Shown piece after piece: positions 1 through 13,400 of a stretch of 64,000 bases of DNA (position 1 is its first letter; every line of letters starts with the position of its first letter). The position numbers and the translations under genes are program-made. Under the pieces are notes generated by a model. The model ran no database searches. It was not told the DNA's origin and worked only from the letters and a program-made list of their open reading frames with translations. Origin of the DNA: Aptenodytes patagonicus (Eukaryota > Chordata > Aves > Sphenisciformes > Spheniscidae); the NCBI RefSeq assembly GCF_965638725.1, contig NC_134961.1:6788641-6852640 (forward strand), in the 5' to 3' direction.

Positions 1-3000
1 CTTGCAAACAGTCAACATGGAAATACTGGCCAGATGCAGGGCCATTAGGGTGCAACAGAAGGCCTTTAGCTGAAATCTGCTTCTTAGCGGATCTAGTAGG
101 GACGATCAAACCAGACCAGAAAAACACCTGAGCTTGTGCTCCTTTCCTGACCCAAACCTTCCCAGGGGTTCTCATGTATTAATTCTCACCTCCACTGCTC
201 CTTGGCAGGCTCCACCAGGGACAAGCTGCCTATAGCATCTGGTGGGTATTCCCAGGGAAACTGCCAGGAAACCAGCCACACCAACTTCCCAGCCAGTTTT
301 AGTGAACAGGGATAGCCTGCATTAGATGCTGGCAAGCATTTTTTAGAAGTAAGTGAGGGAACGTGGCTTGGCCACTGTGATCAAAGATAAGCTTAGTCAG
401 GGATAAGGCTTGAGTGCTTCTGGCCCTGTTTGCAGCAGCAGCCCTGTGGCTCTTTGCCTAGTGCTGTGCTGCCCTCTGTAATCTCCTGTAAGGACCTAAT
501 ATCTCATTGTGGCAAATGGCTAGTTGTCTCCCAAACATCAAGCCATAGGTATCTGTTTTCAGCTGGGAAAACTGCAGTTAGATCGAATAGTCTTTTGTCT
601 GGCTCTAAGGACATAGCAGTCAGGGGCTTTGCTAGTAGAAACCCCAGCCAATTTTCTCCATCCATGCTTGAGTCAGAAGACAGGCAGCTGTATCTCTCGC
701 AGCTCCTCTCCTGCTCTTGTGGTCCTCTTTATTAGAGCCATGGGAGACCTCAGCACTAACTGTCTGCACCATGGTCTCCACAGGGCCTTAATGACAGACT
801 GACCTGACACCACAGTGAAGGCCAAGCCCATTTCATTTTAGCCAGTTGTGAGTTAAGTAGCTGGGTTAAAATGAAATCTAGATCAAATTAGCCAGCCGCA
901 AACAGACATTGAATCTCTTCAGAGATTTAGAAGAGTTCAAATGCAATTTCATTTCCCTTTTCCTGTTTTGGTTTCTGAGTTTGAGGTTCCAGCTAGGATT
1001 AGAAGTGGAAATCCTGAAGGCAGCATTTCCAGCACAATAAGAGAAATCAGTTTCAGGCTCTCAAGAGTCCTCCTGCTTGTGCAGTATTTCTACCCCAATG
1101 TGCTGACCCAAGACGACATTCAGATAAACTCAAAGTTTATATGCAAAAAAAAAAAAAAAAGCACCTTATTTACAAAGAACATTAAGCATCCTTAGAGAAA
1201 ATAGACTGGGGCACAGGTAAGGAGGGATAGCTTAACCACAGCCAGTTGCTGTTCCTGATTAGTATGTAAATCTTATTACAAGACTGTCTGTGGCTCACTG
1301 CGTAGACACCGAAAAGAGCCAGTCCCTGTCAAAGTGATGGACACTGTTACATTGCCCCTCTTTATCCAGCTATCTTGAAGGACAGAGACAAGGAGATATT
1401 TCAGACTGCAGACTGAGGCATTGCACAGATGTGGGTTGTAACATTTCACTGAGAGCGCGCAGGGAGGAGGACAGCTTTCTGGAAGGCGATCAAGTCCAAT
1501 AGAGCAACTGAGGGGCTAAACGTTTGGCCATGTGCTGGGCTTCCAAGAGGTTACCTCAGATCGTCTGTCTCTGAGGTCTCCTACCTGCCTCTGTTCAGCA
1601 TGGACAGCTTGGCATCCAAATTTGAGTTGTAACAAGGTGAAATCAAATATCTGATACGCATTTTGGAAGATTACTATTTACATTTTAATGGATTTTTTTA
1701 ATTTAAATGGGAGGAGTTTTCACCTCCTGGGTAATTTAGAAGATGATGGATTTGGTCAAAAAATGTGGCAGACTCAGAAAGATGTGAGATGTGGTTGGTG
1801 CTGTGCGTGACAGAGTCTCTGGGCGGAGTGTCTGTGTGCACGTGCAGGCATGGGATGCTGCACAGTGACAGCGGGCTGACCAGCTTTCCATGTGCCCCAG
1901 CACTGTGTGTCTCACCCATACGGAGGAGCGGGTGACAGGCCAGTCCCCACGGGGCAGGTTGGGCACAGGAGACCAGTGATTCTGCGGAGGAGCAAGGAGC
2001 CTACGTTGGGAACCCTGGCAGAGCGCCCTGCTTTTACTTCAGTTGCCATTTCTAGTTTTTGGCCTGAGGAGACCATGAGGGGAGGAAGAATTAGGGCTGT
2101 TAACAAGAGTAAAATCCAGCATAGCTAACAGATGTACTATCTGAGCAACATCCATCCATCTGGACTCACCCTGTCTGCCTGGCATATCTTGTCTTTGTGT
2201 CCTGTCTCCTGTCTGTAATGTCCTCTGTGTGTAGCAACCCTGTGTGTGTTTCTCTGTATTGAGGTCTTTGGGCATCTGTAGGTACCTACACACACAGAAA
2301 TGCACCATTGAGCCATAGTAGGCTTGGGCTCAGGCCTGGAAATGGGTTAAGCCTCAGCTTATCAGTGCCTGGATGGTCCCATCCGAGCAGGCCCTGGGTA
2401 CGAATCCCAGGCTCTGCAGGCTGGGTCGAGGATTTGGACCCTGTGTGCAGAGCTATGAGCCTGGCAGAGGGATTGCTCCGTGGAGGACACAGCCCTGCAG
2501 CAGGACACAGCTTCTTCATCAGACCCTATGCAGGTGGGATGGGGAATCATCACGTGTCCGTTTTTGGGGTACTTTTCAGGCCTTTCAGGAGCCTGGCAGG
2601 AAAGTCCCTCTCAGCCCACATCTCTGCTATCAGACACCACCTCAGACCTTTCCAAGAAGTTTCTTGTTTCCCATCTGAGGGCCACTTTCATGCAGGGATT
2701 GGGACAGGGTGTGACACCACATGCCCGTTGCCAGCGTGCCTTGATTCTCTCTCTGCTCCTGTGACACGCATCACTGGAGGCACCGGCAGCGGAGCTCATG
2801 GACCCAACGCGTCAGCAAGGCACTGCTGCCGTGACAGCAGCAGTGGCTGCAGGGCCCAGCCTTCATGACCAGGCTGCAGTAAACTCAGCTGAGGCCAGGG
2901 CCAGCACTGAAATAAGGCACTGGCTTTGCCAGTTAACTCTGCTCACATGAGAAAGGAGGGCAGGGGGTTGAATACACCGTACAAATGTATTTGATATGGT

Positions 3001-6000
3001 TTTAACGGCAGAACTGCACAGCGTACTTTTTCATGTGAAGGTAAAAATTCAAGATAAACTAGAATATTTTTCTGACACAGTCACTACCTCCATCCACTAT
3101 ATCTACTGTGTAAATAAGTGTAGTGTAATTTAATAATCCTGCAGCTCCTAACCTTTTAATGAGGTTCTCAGAAGACACAGACTGAAACCAGCCTCCCCAG
3201 ATTGAAGTTTTTGATTAAAACCACATGGATCAGCTTGATCTCCTCTGCATTCAGGATTTGGCAGAGCCAAATCCAACCCACCTGTATCTGCTGTGGAGCC
3301 AGCAGCAGCTGGCCCGCTGAGCAGAGCACGATGTCAGGTCAAACACAGGCAGTACCCTGGGCTTCAAAGGCTGCAGGCAGGGTCTGGGTGACACTGTGTG
3401 CCAAAAGCAGTGCAGGCAACGCTGGAAAAGCTGGAAATGCCTGACACAGCCCGGGGGAGGCCCTAGCTGGGGAGCAGAGAGTGCCTTTCAGTAGTGACAC
3501 CAAGTCACTGGTCCCTGAGAAGATCCCGAGAACCGAGAAAAGGCAAATGCTTTTTTCCTGTTTTCCACTCTGTGTGAGAGGAGCCTGGCCACAGCTGTGT
3601 TTCTCTGAGGCATTTCCCAACACAGAACTGAGCGTCTGGGCATTGTAGAAGGAAGAGGCCAGTTTTGTTTTAAGACCCAGCAGAGATGCCTTTCAGAGCG
3701 CTGACTGGAAGCCTTTCTTTATAGGGGTGAGCAGTCGTGAGCAGCACACAGTGGTATTTAAATTAGTCCATCCTCTCAACGCCACAAACATCTCTGTATC
3801 CAGTAGAAACATTTGAACTGTAACTAAAATTTTGGGCACTGCGTATCTGAGTGTTTAGTATTTCCAACTAGGGAATTATCAAACCATCTTGCTTATTTTT
3901 CCAGGCAGCTGCAGGTACAGAGCTACTCTGTGCCAAGCATGCATATAAACCCATTAGGGCTTTCTAATGTTTCATGCAGGGGAGAATAATGGAGGAGCTG
4001 TAGCTAGCAATTGTAATGCCAACCTAAATGCTTTTAAGCTAGAAGACAGTACTTCATTAATTTTCATGTCAGCAGAATCACAAGCAAAGAAGTTTAAATA
4101 CTCTTCAGAGAGGTGAGATTCAAGCATTAGCCAACATCTAGAAGTGGGGGCGAGAAAGGACTGTGGTCCTGTATTTCCACCAGTTCAAACCATCAGCTGC
4201 AGGGATACTTGTCTGTGTTTGATACAAGTCTGCTCGTTGGTTGATGGGAGTCTTATCCCAGAAACCATTTCCCTGGAGAAACCAGGCACAGGTTGCATTT
4301 TGCCTACTGTAATTAATGATGCATTAGATCTTCCCCGTTTGCTGTGCCCACATCCCCATGGTCTGCTGTTCTCCTCATACAGGTTCTCCTGCAGGCCCCA
4401 CGTCTCTGGTTGAGGCAGGCTGTAGCAGTAGGTGTGTGCAGTGAACACTTACACCCAAACTGGGGAGAATAACAATAGTATATTCTCACTAAGAGCTAAA
4501 AAAGTGTGTCCGAACTGAAAGGAGACCAGAGCTACTTGCTGTGCTTTTGACTGAAGTAAAACTCCTGTTTTTAAAGGGACCGGAGATGAACAGTGACCCA
4601 GCAGAGCTGGAGACCTTGGAGCTCTGAAACGCAGCCTCCCTCCTGCTCGGAGGGGGTCAGAGCTGCAGCGAAGTTGTGTGGCTGATCTCTCGCTGCTTTT
4701 ACCCTGCTGCAACCCCTCTGCCTTCACGGGATTGTCCTGACACAACGCTAGCATCGCCGAGAGCAGAAGCTGGCCTGTCCTTCCTGCACACCCCTGCTCA
4801 CTACCGTTAGCCTTGCATGAGCGGTATCTCCTCTAATGGACATTGCATGGGTTTCTGCACTGAGCATGACAGTGTTGTTGCATGTGTTTCGAAGCGTTGT
4901 CAACTTTATCCCAGACTGTCCTTGTATGTGTCGCCCCAGGAGAAGTTTCTTTTTCATCTGTTAACCTGGCTTCAGGGATGTAGTACATCCTAAACGAGTA
5001 AGGCATTTCTTAGAGCTCCCTCATCCCAGGTCAAGTTAAACCTATCCCAAGTTCTCTGAGCAACCAGTTGACCAGGTATAGCCAGTGCTGAGCAGGGGCA
5101 GAGTGTACAGACACAGACCCCTGAGACACTTTCGCGCAATAAAATGGACCCACCTTTATGGCTGGGTGGTTCCTCCTTACTATTTGTATATCCAGCCCGC
5201 GTAAAGAGAGCGCTGTATTGCTGACAGGCAGCCTAGAAAGTTTTCTGTTCAGCAGCTTTACAGTGGAAGATGTCTTCTTGGGATTATGCTTTAGAATTCT
5301 ATAAATAGTTTATAAAATGTAACAAACACCTGATCTTTTACTGGATAGTTAATCAATAGCTGCATTTGGGCAGGTTAGAGAGTAGTTGCAGTCACCTACA
5401 CCCTGTTTTCCGTATGTGCTGGTAGCCAGTGTATTCACACACTGCCCATCACTGCTAATGTTCTTCTGAGATACATTAATCAACCATTCGTCATTAATAA
5501 AGAGTCCCTTAATATAACATTCGACTGTTTGGGGTATTCTCAGACCTCCCAACAAGCTGATTTTTTGCATTCCCAAGAAGACAATTTCAAAAAAAAAGAG
5601 AAGAAAAAGTATGTTGTAATCCTGAATACACACGAAAGTACATTGTACAGACTTAAATAAATATTATACTGCAATGTTTTTATTAGTATTTTTTAGACGC
5701 ACCAGAAGATTAGCCGAGCTCAGTAGCAAAGACAGCCATGCCAGTCCAAGATGACTGGTAGGACTAAGGCACATGAAAGCAACAGAAAAATGTATTCAAA
5801 AACAATTGTGTTTGCTTTCGTCTTGTTTTTCCACACCCATTAGCAGAAAAAATAAGTCTAGGTGACCCCAGTCAGAAGGAAATGTTTTTTAAATGGCTCC
5901 ACTCCACTTTTAACTACCAGAAAAAATAGTAGTTGAAAGAAAGCAGCAGATTCAGTTTCCCTTTATCCAATTTATTTTAGGGTTTTGGACTCTAATCTGG

Positions 6001-7334
6001 CATCAGTTGCACTACCAAAAAAAACCCCCACATTTCGAGTCGCTCCATCTGAAAGATATTAGCAAGATGAGAGGAGTGGAAAATGTATTTCAGGGGGTCA
6101 CTGAGTACTTTTGAACCTATTTCTCTCCTTATTTTTAAGGTGAAGCAACTCCTTTTTCCCAGCTCCTCATGCATTTAAAGCTGAATTTGCTGAAACATTT
6201 GCAAAAAAATCCCTCTCTATTAAGAACAATCCTGCTCTGACTTAGTATGAACTAACGTGTCTCTCCCACTTGCAAAATCTGCAGTAATGCTGACTTTGGC
6301 CTTAAGTACACTCTTTGAATATTTACATTTCTTAAGTTTGAAAAGAATTCGACTCCATCCGAGTGCCCACAGCCATCTTGTGGTCATAGTCTAATTTAAG
6401 AGAGACACACGCAGTAAATACAACTCAGTTGCAGGGCAGTGTCCAAACACTCTCCTTGGAACGGCACTGGGAACTTGGTCCTATGCAGAAATTTCCCCAT
6501 TTCAAAAAGAAGAAAGGAGGAGTCATGACCAGAGGCAGATAAAAAAATTCACGTGGTCATAGCCTGAGCGGGTTTTTAGATACAACCATGTCCTTGTTCT
6601 TATATTTCCAGAGAAGCTTGTGCTGAAAGTCTTTGTCGAGACAAATGCTGAGCACCCCACTCCATTGCTGTTGATGCTCTCCTGTGTGCTACTAACCCTC
6701 ACGCATGTGTCCTCCTTTGCCACAGGCGTTGCTGTGTTTTCTTTAGACCTTTAAAATACACCAAAAGCCTTCTGTCACAGAGCCTGAGCTCAGGTTATGT
6801 TCTTCTCTTACGTGAAACATGCCTGACATCAGCGGGAGTAGGAGAGATGCATATCAGAGTCCAGACTGATGAGACCTTCCCTCGGCCCTTCCTCTAAACT
6901 GGAGCTGAAGCTTTGCTGGGCTTGAAGCTTTTCTCTTGGCTTTGGGTCTCATTTCCATCCTGCTCCTCACCCTTCCTACTGTGTGACAAGAGTCCCATTA
7001 AGTGAAGAGGTTGTCCTCTAGCCTGAGACAGAGCAGTAAGAGCAGAGCGCACTTGGGAGAAAAACGGACCTGGTTGTCAAAGCTGTGGAGGACTCTTCTG
7101 CAGGCACAAGAGGTTTGGCTCAGCCTGATAACCCCACGAGGGTTCTTGAAGGCCTCTCTGCTAGGAAGGAGCACTTGGCCATTTCACGTGGCTTGCTTGA
7201 ATCAGTTCTCCCAAGGGCTTCGCCCTGCATCCGGGGGTGCGTAAGACATGACCCGCAGGCCACGTTGTGATGGCTGCCCACCATGCAGCAGGGCCTGCGT
7301 TCATTGCATTGCCTTTCTTTCTCTTTTTCTGCAG
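1..7334 (+). other. CACNA1H: CACNA1H intron (3' part of the intron in the III-IV linker)
   Basis: No exon is recognisable here. The stretch ends in a pyrimidine-rich tract and a CAG acceptor at 7332-7334, which precedes the first recognisable exon. The preceding Cav3.2 exons (domain III and the basic start of the III-IV linker) should lie left of the window, since no open frame here resembles them. A 16-base A run sits at 1145-1160. The short open frames on both strands match nothing I know and look like chance. Confidence 0.75.
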
Positions 7335-7486
7335 AAGCCCAACGCAGGCCTTACTACGCTGACTATTCCCCAGCGCGGAAGTACATTCACACCCTCTGCA
7401 CCAGCCACTATCTTGACCTCTTCATCACATTCATCATTGGGGTCAATGTCATCACTATGTCAATGGAGCACTACAACCAGCCAAAG
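7335..7486 (+). CDS. CACNA1H: CACNA1H exon: end of III-IV linker and IVS1
   Basis: The acceptor is CAG at 7332-7334 and the donor GTAAGA at 7487. The exon begins with two bases of a split codon and ends on a codon boundary after NQPK. It encodes the [11 protein letters not shown] linker end, then the first membrane helix of domain IV ([18 protein letters not shown]). Where human Cav3.2 has a Cys in the helix (as I recall, IICVNV), this frame has Gly. In mammals the linker just before this point is alternatively spliced; I see no optional exon in the window. Confidence 0.95.
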
Positions 7487-10400
7487 GTAAGAGCCATCCA
7501 TCAATGTGTTGGCTGTGAAACAGAGCGGTGTGGGGTAGCAGAGGACCTGAGGACCACACACTGTTCCCTTGGGATACCGGAGACCCGTGAGGTCTCCAGC
7601 CAGCCCTGCTTCCCTGGGAGCATACCCTGCTGTTTGAAAGCCTCAGCAGGCTCCAGGCTCGGCATTGCAATCCGTCTTAACTCTAGGCCAGCTCTACCAT
7701 TTGGGAGTCACTTGCCCCAGCCAAAAGCTTGATTTCCCTGCTCTTGTGTAAAAAAGCAGAGAATAAGGCTAACAGAGAGTGAACTAAACTTTTACTACGA
7801 AAAGACCTGTCCAAATATTTCCTCTCCTGATCCCAGCCGTGACTGACCGTCAGACTGTAAAGAGTCCAGAGTTTTAGAATATTCCATTAACAGATATAAA
7901 CATGAAGTTAATGCATGCACAGCAACTTTTCTTTTCCTTAATGATTTTAGAATAAACCAGCTCTTAAGTACCACCCTTCTTTTCTTTATGTATCATAAAA
8001 TCCTTCTTTCCCAAGAAAACCTTTGGCATAAATCATACAGCCTTTCCATTTGCCGCATATATTAATCTTCCATCACTTTATCATTCACAGAGCTCTAGGC
8101 TCAATGTTTACTTTTCTAGTACTGCATGGTCTGCCAGGTAACCTGCAAATGCCTCCTGGAAGCTAAGCCAGAGGGGCACCAAGCCACAGGGTAATGCGTG
8201 TGTGTTTTACACCAGCTGACTGTGTGCTGTTCTGCCCCCATAATTCCTTTGCATAACAGCCTTTGTTTCGCATGTAAATATTATTTATCCAGATTAGGTC
8301 TTATTTATACTTGTTTTATATTCATGGAAAACATAGTGGTGTAAATCTGAATGCAAACCATCAGAAATGATACAAGAATTCGGGCTCAGGCAGTGTGCTT
8401 CAGAAGAAATAGTAAATTCTCCCACATTCTTTTAGGTTGCCTTTTTCTTTTTAGGCACTGGAACAAAAATAGGGATAGTAGTGCATTGAGGAATGCCAAC
8501 ATCTGAAAAACTTTCAGCTCTTGTTCCCAAAAAATCAGTGCACGGTTATCCCGCATACCTGGAGTCAGCAAAGCGCAGTCATCACACAAAATGTGACAAG
8601 GAGAGCGTTCCTGTGGCCTGAGGCTTCCTCTGTCAACAAAGCAGACATTGTTTTGCAGACTCCTCTATTGCATTTTCTTCCAGTTGTGTCTGTTTTGATG
8701 TTCACTGTTATCATTTTTTTATTGTAAGAGACCTATACTACATTTGACTAAATTCCCCTTCCCTCCCTCCTCTCCCCAAATCCCTGTCCAACCAAAGAGC
8801 TGTTTCACTCTGCAACTATCTATTTTAAGGTCCCCGCAAGATTCTTTTGCTATTGTTGGCCTACAGTTCCAATGAAATCCATTATAAACACTCATCATCT
8901 TAAAGTATAAACACTGCGGATTCCTGACTTCCGAGAGCAGCTCTATAGAGAGCGTGAACATTGCACCAAATATGGACATACTTTGCCCAGCTCTAGAGAT
9001 GTAACATTTTTCAGAAGGCAAGATATAATCCATCTCCAACATTTTTTATTCTTCTGAGTGTTTTAAGCAAAGCCATTGTCCTAAGGATTGCCATGCTGGA
9101 ATAAAGAAATGATCCATCAAGTCTTTTATTCTACCCAAGGCTAGGCAGACCTGAAGAAGTAAACTTTATTAGATGGAGAAGGGGTAAAATTTTCTCTCTG
9201 ACCCAGACTGAACAATTTGTGCACTGAAGTTGGAGGATTGATAGCTCTTGACATTTTTAGCAAAACTAGTATTAGTGTTTATGAGGGTTTTGTTTGCATC
9301 AGTGTCTAATCCTTTATTTGAGTTTGGCTGTGTGATTTAGTGCAGTTTTGTAACTGAGCTCTGCAAGCTATTATGACTTTACTTCTTGCATCTCTGTGCC
9401 TATGCCACCCTTGTGCCTGCCAGTCCCTCTGCAGGGGCTCTAGGAAAGGGTAGCTCGGGCTGGTCTAACTGGTGTCTCTCTTTTCAGTCCCTGGACGAAG
9501 CCTTGAAGTACTGCAACTATGTGTTCACAATAGTTTTTGTGTTCGAGGCAGTTCTGAAGTTGGTGGCATTTGGTTTTCGAAGGTTCTTTAAGGACAGGTG
9601 AGAGTATTTTAAACTCCTGTGCATTTGGGGTAGAGCTGTATTGACCTGGTTTCAAAGCCAGATGCTGGGTAAATGTAGCGTTACTATGATTGTACTACAT
9701 GCTGTGTGCAAGGAAGAGCAAAGGGCTGACTCTCCATGGGTGCAAACTTTATAGCGTAGGAACTAAAAATTCTAAGAACCACTGGTACTGCTTTGCAGAA
9801 GGCATTCAGGAAATCTTACAAAATTCTAGATACATTCTTTCCCCCAGCATCTGCCTCTCCAGCAGGTCTGACCGGCTCAGCTTAGAGGTCAGAAACAACC
9901 TGTTGGCATCAATCCAGTCCTCAAAAGAGTAGTTTGGGCAACCTAAGGTCACAGCGTTCCTCAGAACAAGTCTCCTTTGCAGTCCAAACCAGTCCTTTGG
10001 TAGACTGCTGGCTTTGTAAAGCCTTTGGCAAAGACAGAGGTAGTTGTGTTCAGCCCCACTGCCTTCAGATCCCAGCTGCAGAGACCTACAGATCTCATTC
10101 TGCCTCACATTTAGCCAGAAGCAAATGCGTATGAAAGCACATTGTGGTCTGGCGACTTGCTGGGGAGCAGGGTGAGATTGGACACTTTTCCACAAGATCA
10201 GCTTGTTTGCTTCATTTATCCTGACTGAGTGGCTGGAAGCTGCTAAGAGCAATATTACTTAGGAGGGAAATTGCATAGGAAAGACACTCAGTTTCTTCAC
10301 ATCTTACTGTCTTTCTAGTGCTGGTGTGGAAGGCCCTCTACAAGTGTTAGGCTATAAATCAATGAAGATATTCAAGTGGAATAATTCAAGAGACAGGTGA

Positions 10401-13400
10401 CATAACATGGGAGCAGCTGTATTGCATCACATCAAAGGTCCCTCTAGCCTAGTATCTTGTCCCTGAGAGTGGCTCCAAGTGGATAGCAGGGGGACGATAG
10501 GGACCGGGAAGTAGGCAGGGACACTTCCCAGTCACAGCCTACAGCAGCTTGTGGCTCAGAGGCTGTCTGTGCCAGCTGCAGTGAGTTGATTTTGTACTAT
10601 GTAGAAGATCATGGGCCCAGATATGAGAGAGGAGAGGCATTTGGGATTTGCTTGCGATTATTAACAGATAATTCTCTACTCTTGGGTGTCTGTCCATGTA
10701 TGATTTTAATTTTTTTTGTCCTTCCTCTCTTTGTCTGTTAGGTGGAATCAGCTGGATTTGGCCATCGTTCTTCTATCAATTGTGGGAATCACGCTGGAGG
10801 AAATTGAGATGAATGCTGCGTTGCCCATCAATCCCACAATAATACGCATCATGCGGGTGCTGAGGATAGCAAGAGGTACGGCCTGCTCCGTAGGTCTCCA
10901 ACCATCCCTCCAGACATGTCAAGAAATGGTTCGGCCGTTTGTTCTTCTAGTCCTGCTGTTTCAGTTCGACTTGAGAACAGCTAAGCGATGAGGCTGCAAA
11001 ATGTCAATTCAGAGACAAGCTAGGTGGGGTTTCATGGGTGTTTCCAGTGGCATCTTAGATTGGTTTCTAATTCCAACCTGGGATCACAGACCTTTTATAC
11101 TGATACCAGACGAGAGCAGGAAGTGGTGGAGAATGGAGGATCAGAGCTTGAGATGATGCTCTTCACTGATGAAGTGTCTCCTCATCACTCTCCCATTTTC
11201 CTGCTAGGGCACGCTGGAGTTCTTCTGGCTTTTGGTCTGTCTTACTGATGTCCTTAACATTAATTGGTGTGGGAAGTAGTCAGGATGTTCAAATGTTCTG
11301 TGGGCCCTGCCAGGATGCAGTGAGCTTGCCATCTGTATGAATAGATGCAAGAGAGATGTAAACCCTCCCTACAAGATCTGAAGCTAGATTTCCTTTATGG
11401 GTTTTGCTTGAAATATTTCCCAGCCCTGCTGACCAGGATTTGATTCTCATTGTAGTGTTGAAACTGCTTAAAATGGCCACCGGGATGCGAGCTCTCCTGG
11501 ACACAGTGGTACAAGCGCTTCCCCAGGTAAGCCCCCAAACTTCATCCATGCCTAGTTTGTCTCCCTTGGTGGACTATGATGCCTTTTGGGCCTGGGGACA
11601 GCTCTGTGCCACCATATTTGGTGGGCACTGGAAGCCACCTGGGGAGGATATCAGCTTTCTCTGCTGCCACCAGTGCCTTGGTAGCAGAGTTTTGCGTGGC
11701 ACATCCTGTTCACATAGTGTATGTTAGATGGGAGAACCAGAATGATGGAGAAAGAGTTAACAGAGAGCCAACTGCTGCAGGCAGAGCTCTTATAAAACAC
11801 AGATTTCACTGACAAGTTCAGGAAACACAAGGATAGGCAGAGAAAGCTGTTGGTGAAAGCATTGGAAGTAGACAGCTTCCAGCTCAGCAGTTTTCTTTGT
11901 GAGACAGGAGCAACCATGTTTACTGACACCTATTGACAGAGGAGCTGCAGACTTTAAAAGGCAAATAGGGGGGATGTTTCTGAGTGTTAAAAGCTTGAAG
12001 TGGGGTCTCAAATCACCATATTCTCAGGAGCTGCAAGAGGAACAATGATGCTGCCAGTCTTAATGATATTTGATAGGATCCTTCAAGTGTTCAGTTCTGG
12101 GACCACTTTTTTATGGATCCATTTATTTGAAAAAAGAAGGAAAGAAACTTTTTGCTGACTTGCACTCCTCCCTCAGAAAGTTCTAAAGCACATCAGAAGA
12201 ATTCCAAGAAGTTTAGGGTTCCTTTGTTTTTAAAATCTTGTGCTATTTAAGCTGTGTTCTGCTAGTTTGTGGGTTTGATGGTCTGAGTCTTAATCTTTCA
12301 GTCTTTAGAGTCAGCTCAGCTGCCTACACATTCCAATTTCATATATCACCAGGATCCTGTATCCCATCAGACAGTATTGGAAACACTTACTGCCACGCTT
12401 TACCCAGAAATGAGCACCGATACGAGGTGCCAGGCCATCAAGAATGAGGCAGAGGAACTCTGCAGCCTTATTCTCTGAGCTGGCAATTCAGAAGCAGCAC
12501 TTTTAGGATGCATAAGCATGGTCAGACAAGTCCTTACTTTTCAGCCCCTCCAAAACATCCCACAGCTAAGTCGCTGGAAGGAGCTTTATGAGTGGGCCCA
12601 CTCCGTTCTGTGTAAAAGGCAGTGTAGCATGCCCTGGGATGGACTCGGAGAGTCAGGCCTCCCCTCTCCCAGCCCCGGCCCCAGAGGCACAGGGAGATGG
12701 CAGCGCACCATGGTGGGCAGTCACATCTTGATCAGCTTCAGCTGTCTGCAGAGGGATCATCTCAAAGGCAAGATGATAGCACCGTGGCTTGGCCAAAAGC
12801 AGACACCGTGTAGGCATCTCTTCCAGAGTGTGAGTGGCCATATGAGAATCGGTAGAACTAGTACACGTAAGTACCCAAATACACCCCTATGAGTTAGTTG
12901 CTAGGTACAAAGGAGCCCATGATCGATTCAAAATGAACTGGAAAACAAGGGGAATTTCTTTTTCTTGGAAAGATCCATTTACTTTTCATCACTGCCATAA
13001 AGATGTTTCTAATCTGAGACATTTGCCCTTTGGTATTCAGATTTCCTTTTCAGTGAAGGATTTTGGCTGAGACTAAAGCATGGAATTTACCAACCTGACC
13101 CCTGTTTTGGCATTTCAAGAAAGCATTTGATTTGTGTCTATTTTTTTTCTTTCGAAAGCATTGTGATTACAGAGCATATTTTCTCTTTCTCCTTGTTTTC
13201 TCTCCCCCAAGACAATAGGGTGGCTGCAGGCCAGGCTTTTTGTTTCTTTGGGGTGTTTTTGCAGTTTACATTCAAACCAAAGTCTCTTTTAAAGGGAAAT
13301 CCCCAGGGATATTCCAAGCAGATCTTGTGCAGATAAAAATGTCATTTTGTCCTCCAGTGAAATTCAGAAAATGAGAAGAGAAGTTTGGGAAGACCTCTCC

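Noticed and set aside
2390..2425. tRNA-like T-arm (cctggg, tacgaat, cccagg) resembling a Pol III B box
   Set aside because: No matching acceptor stem or convincing A box lies at the right distance upstream. One arm is not enough for a tRNA or a SINE call.
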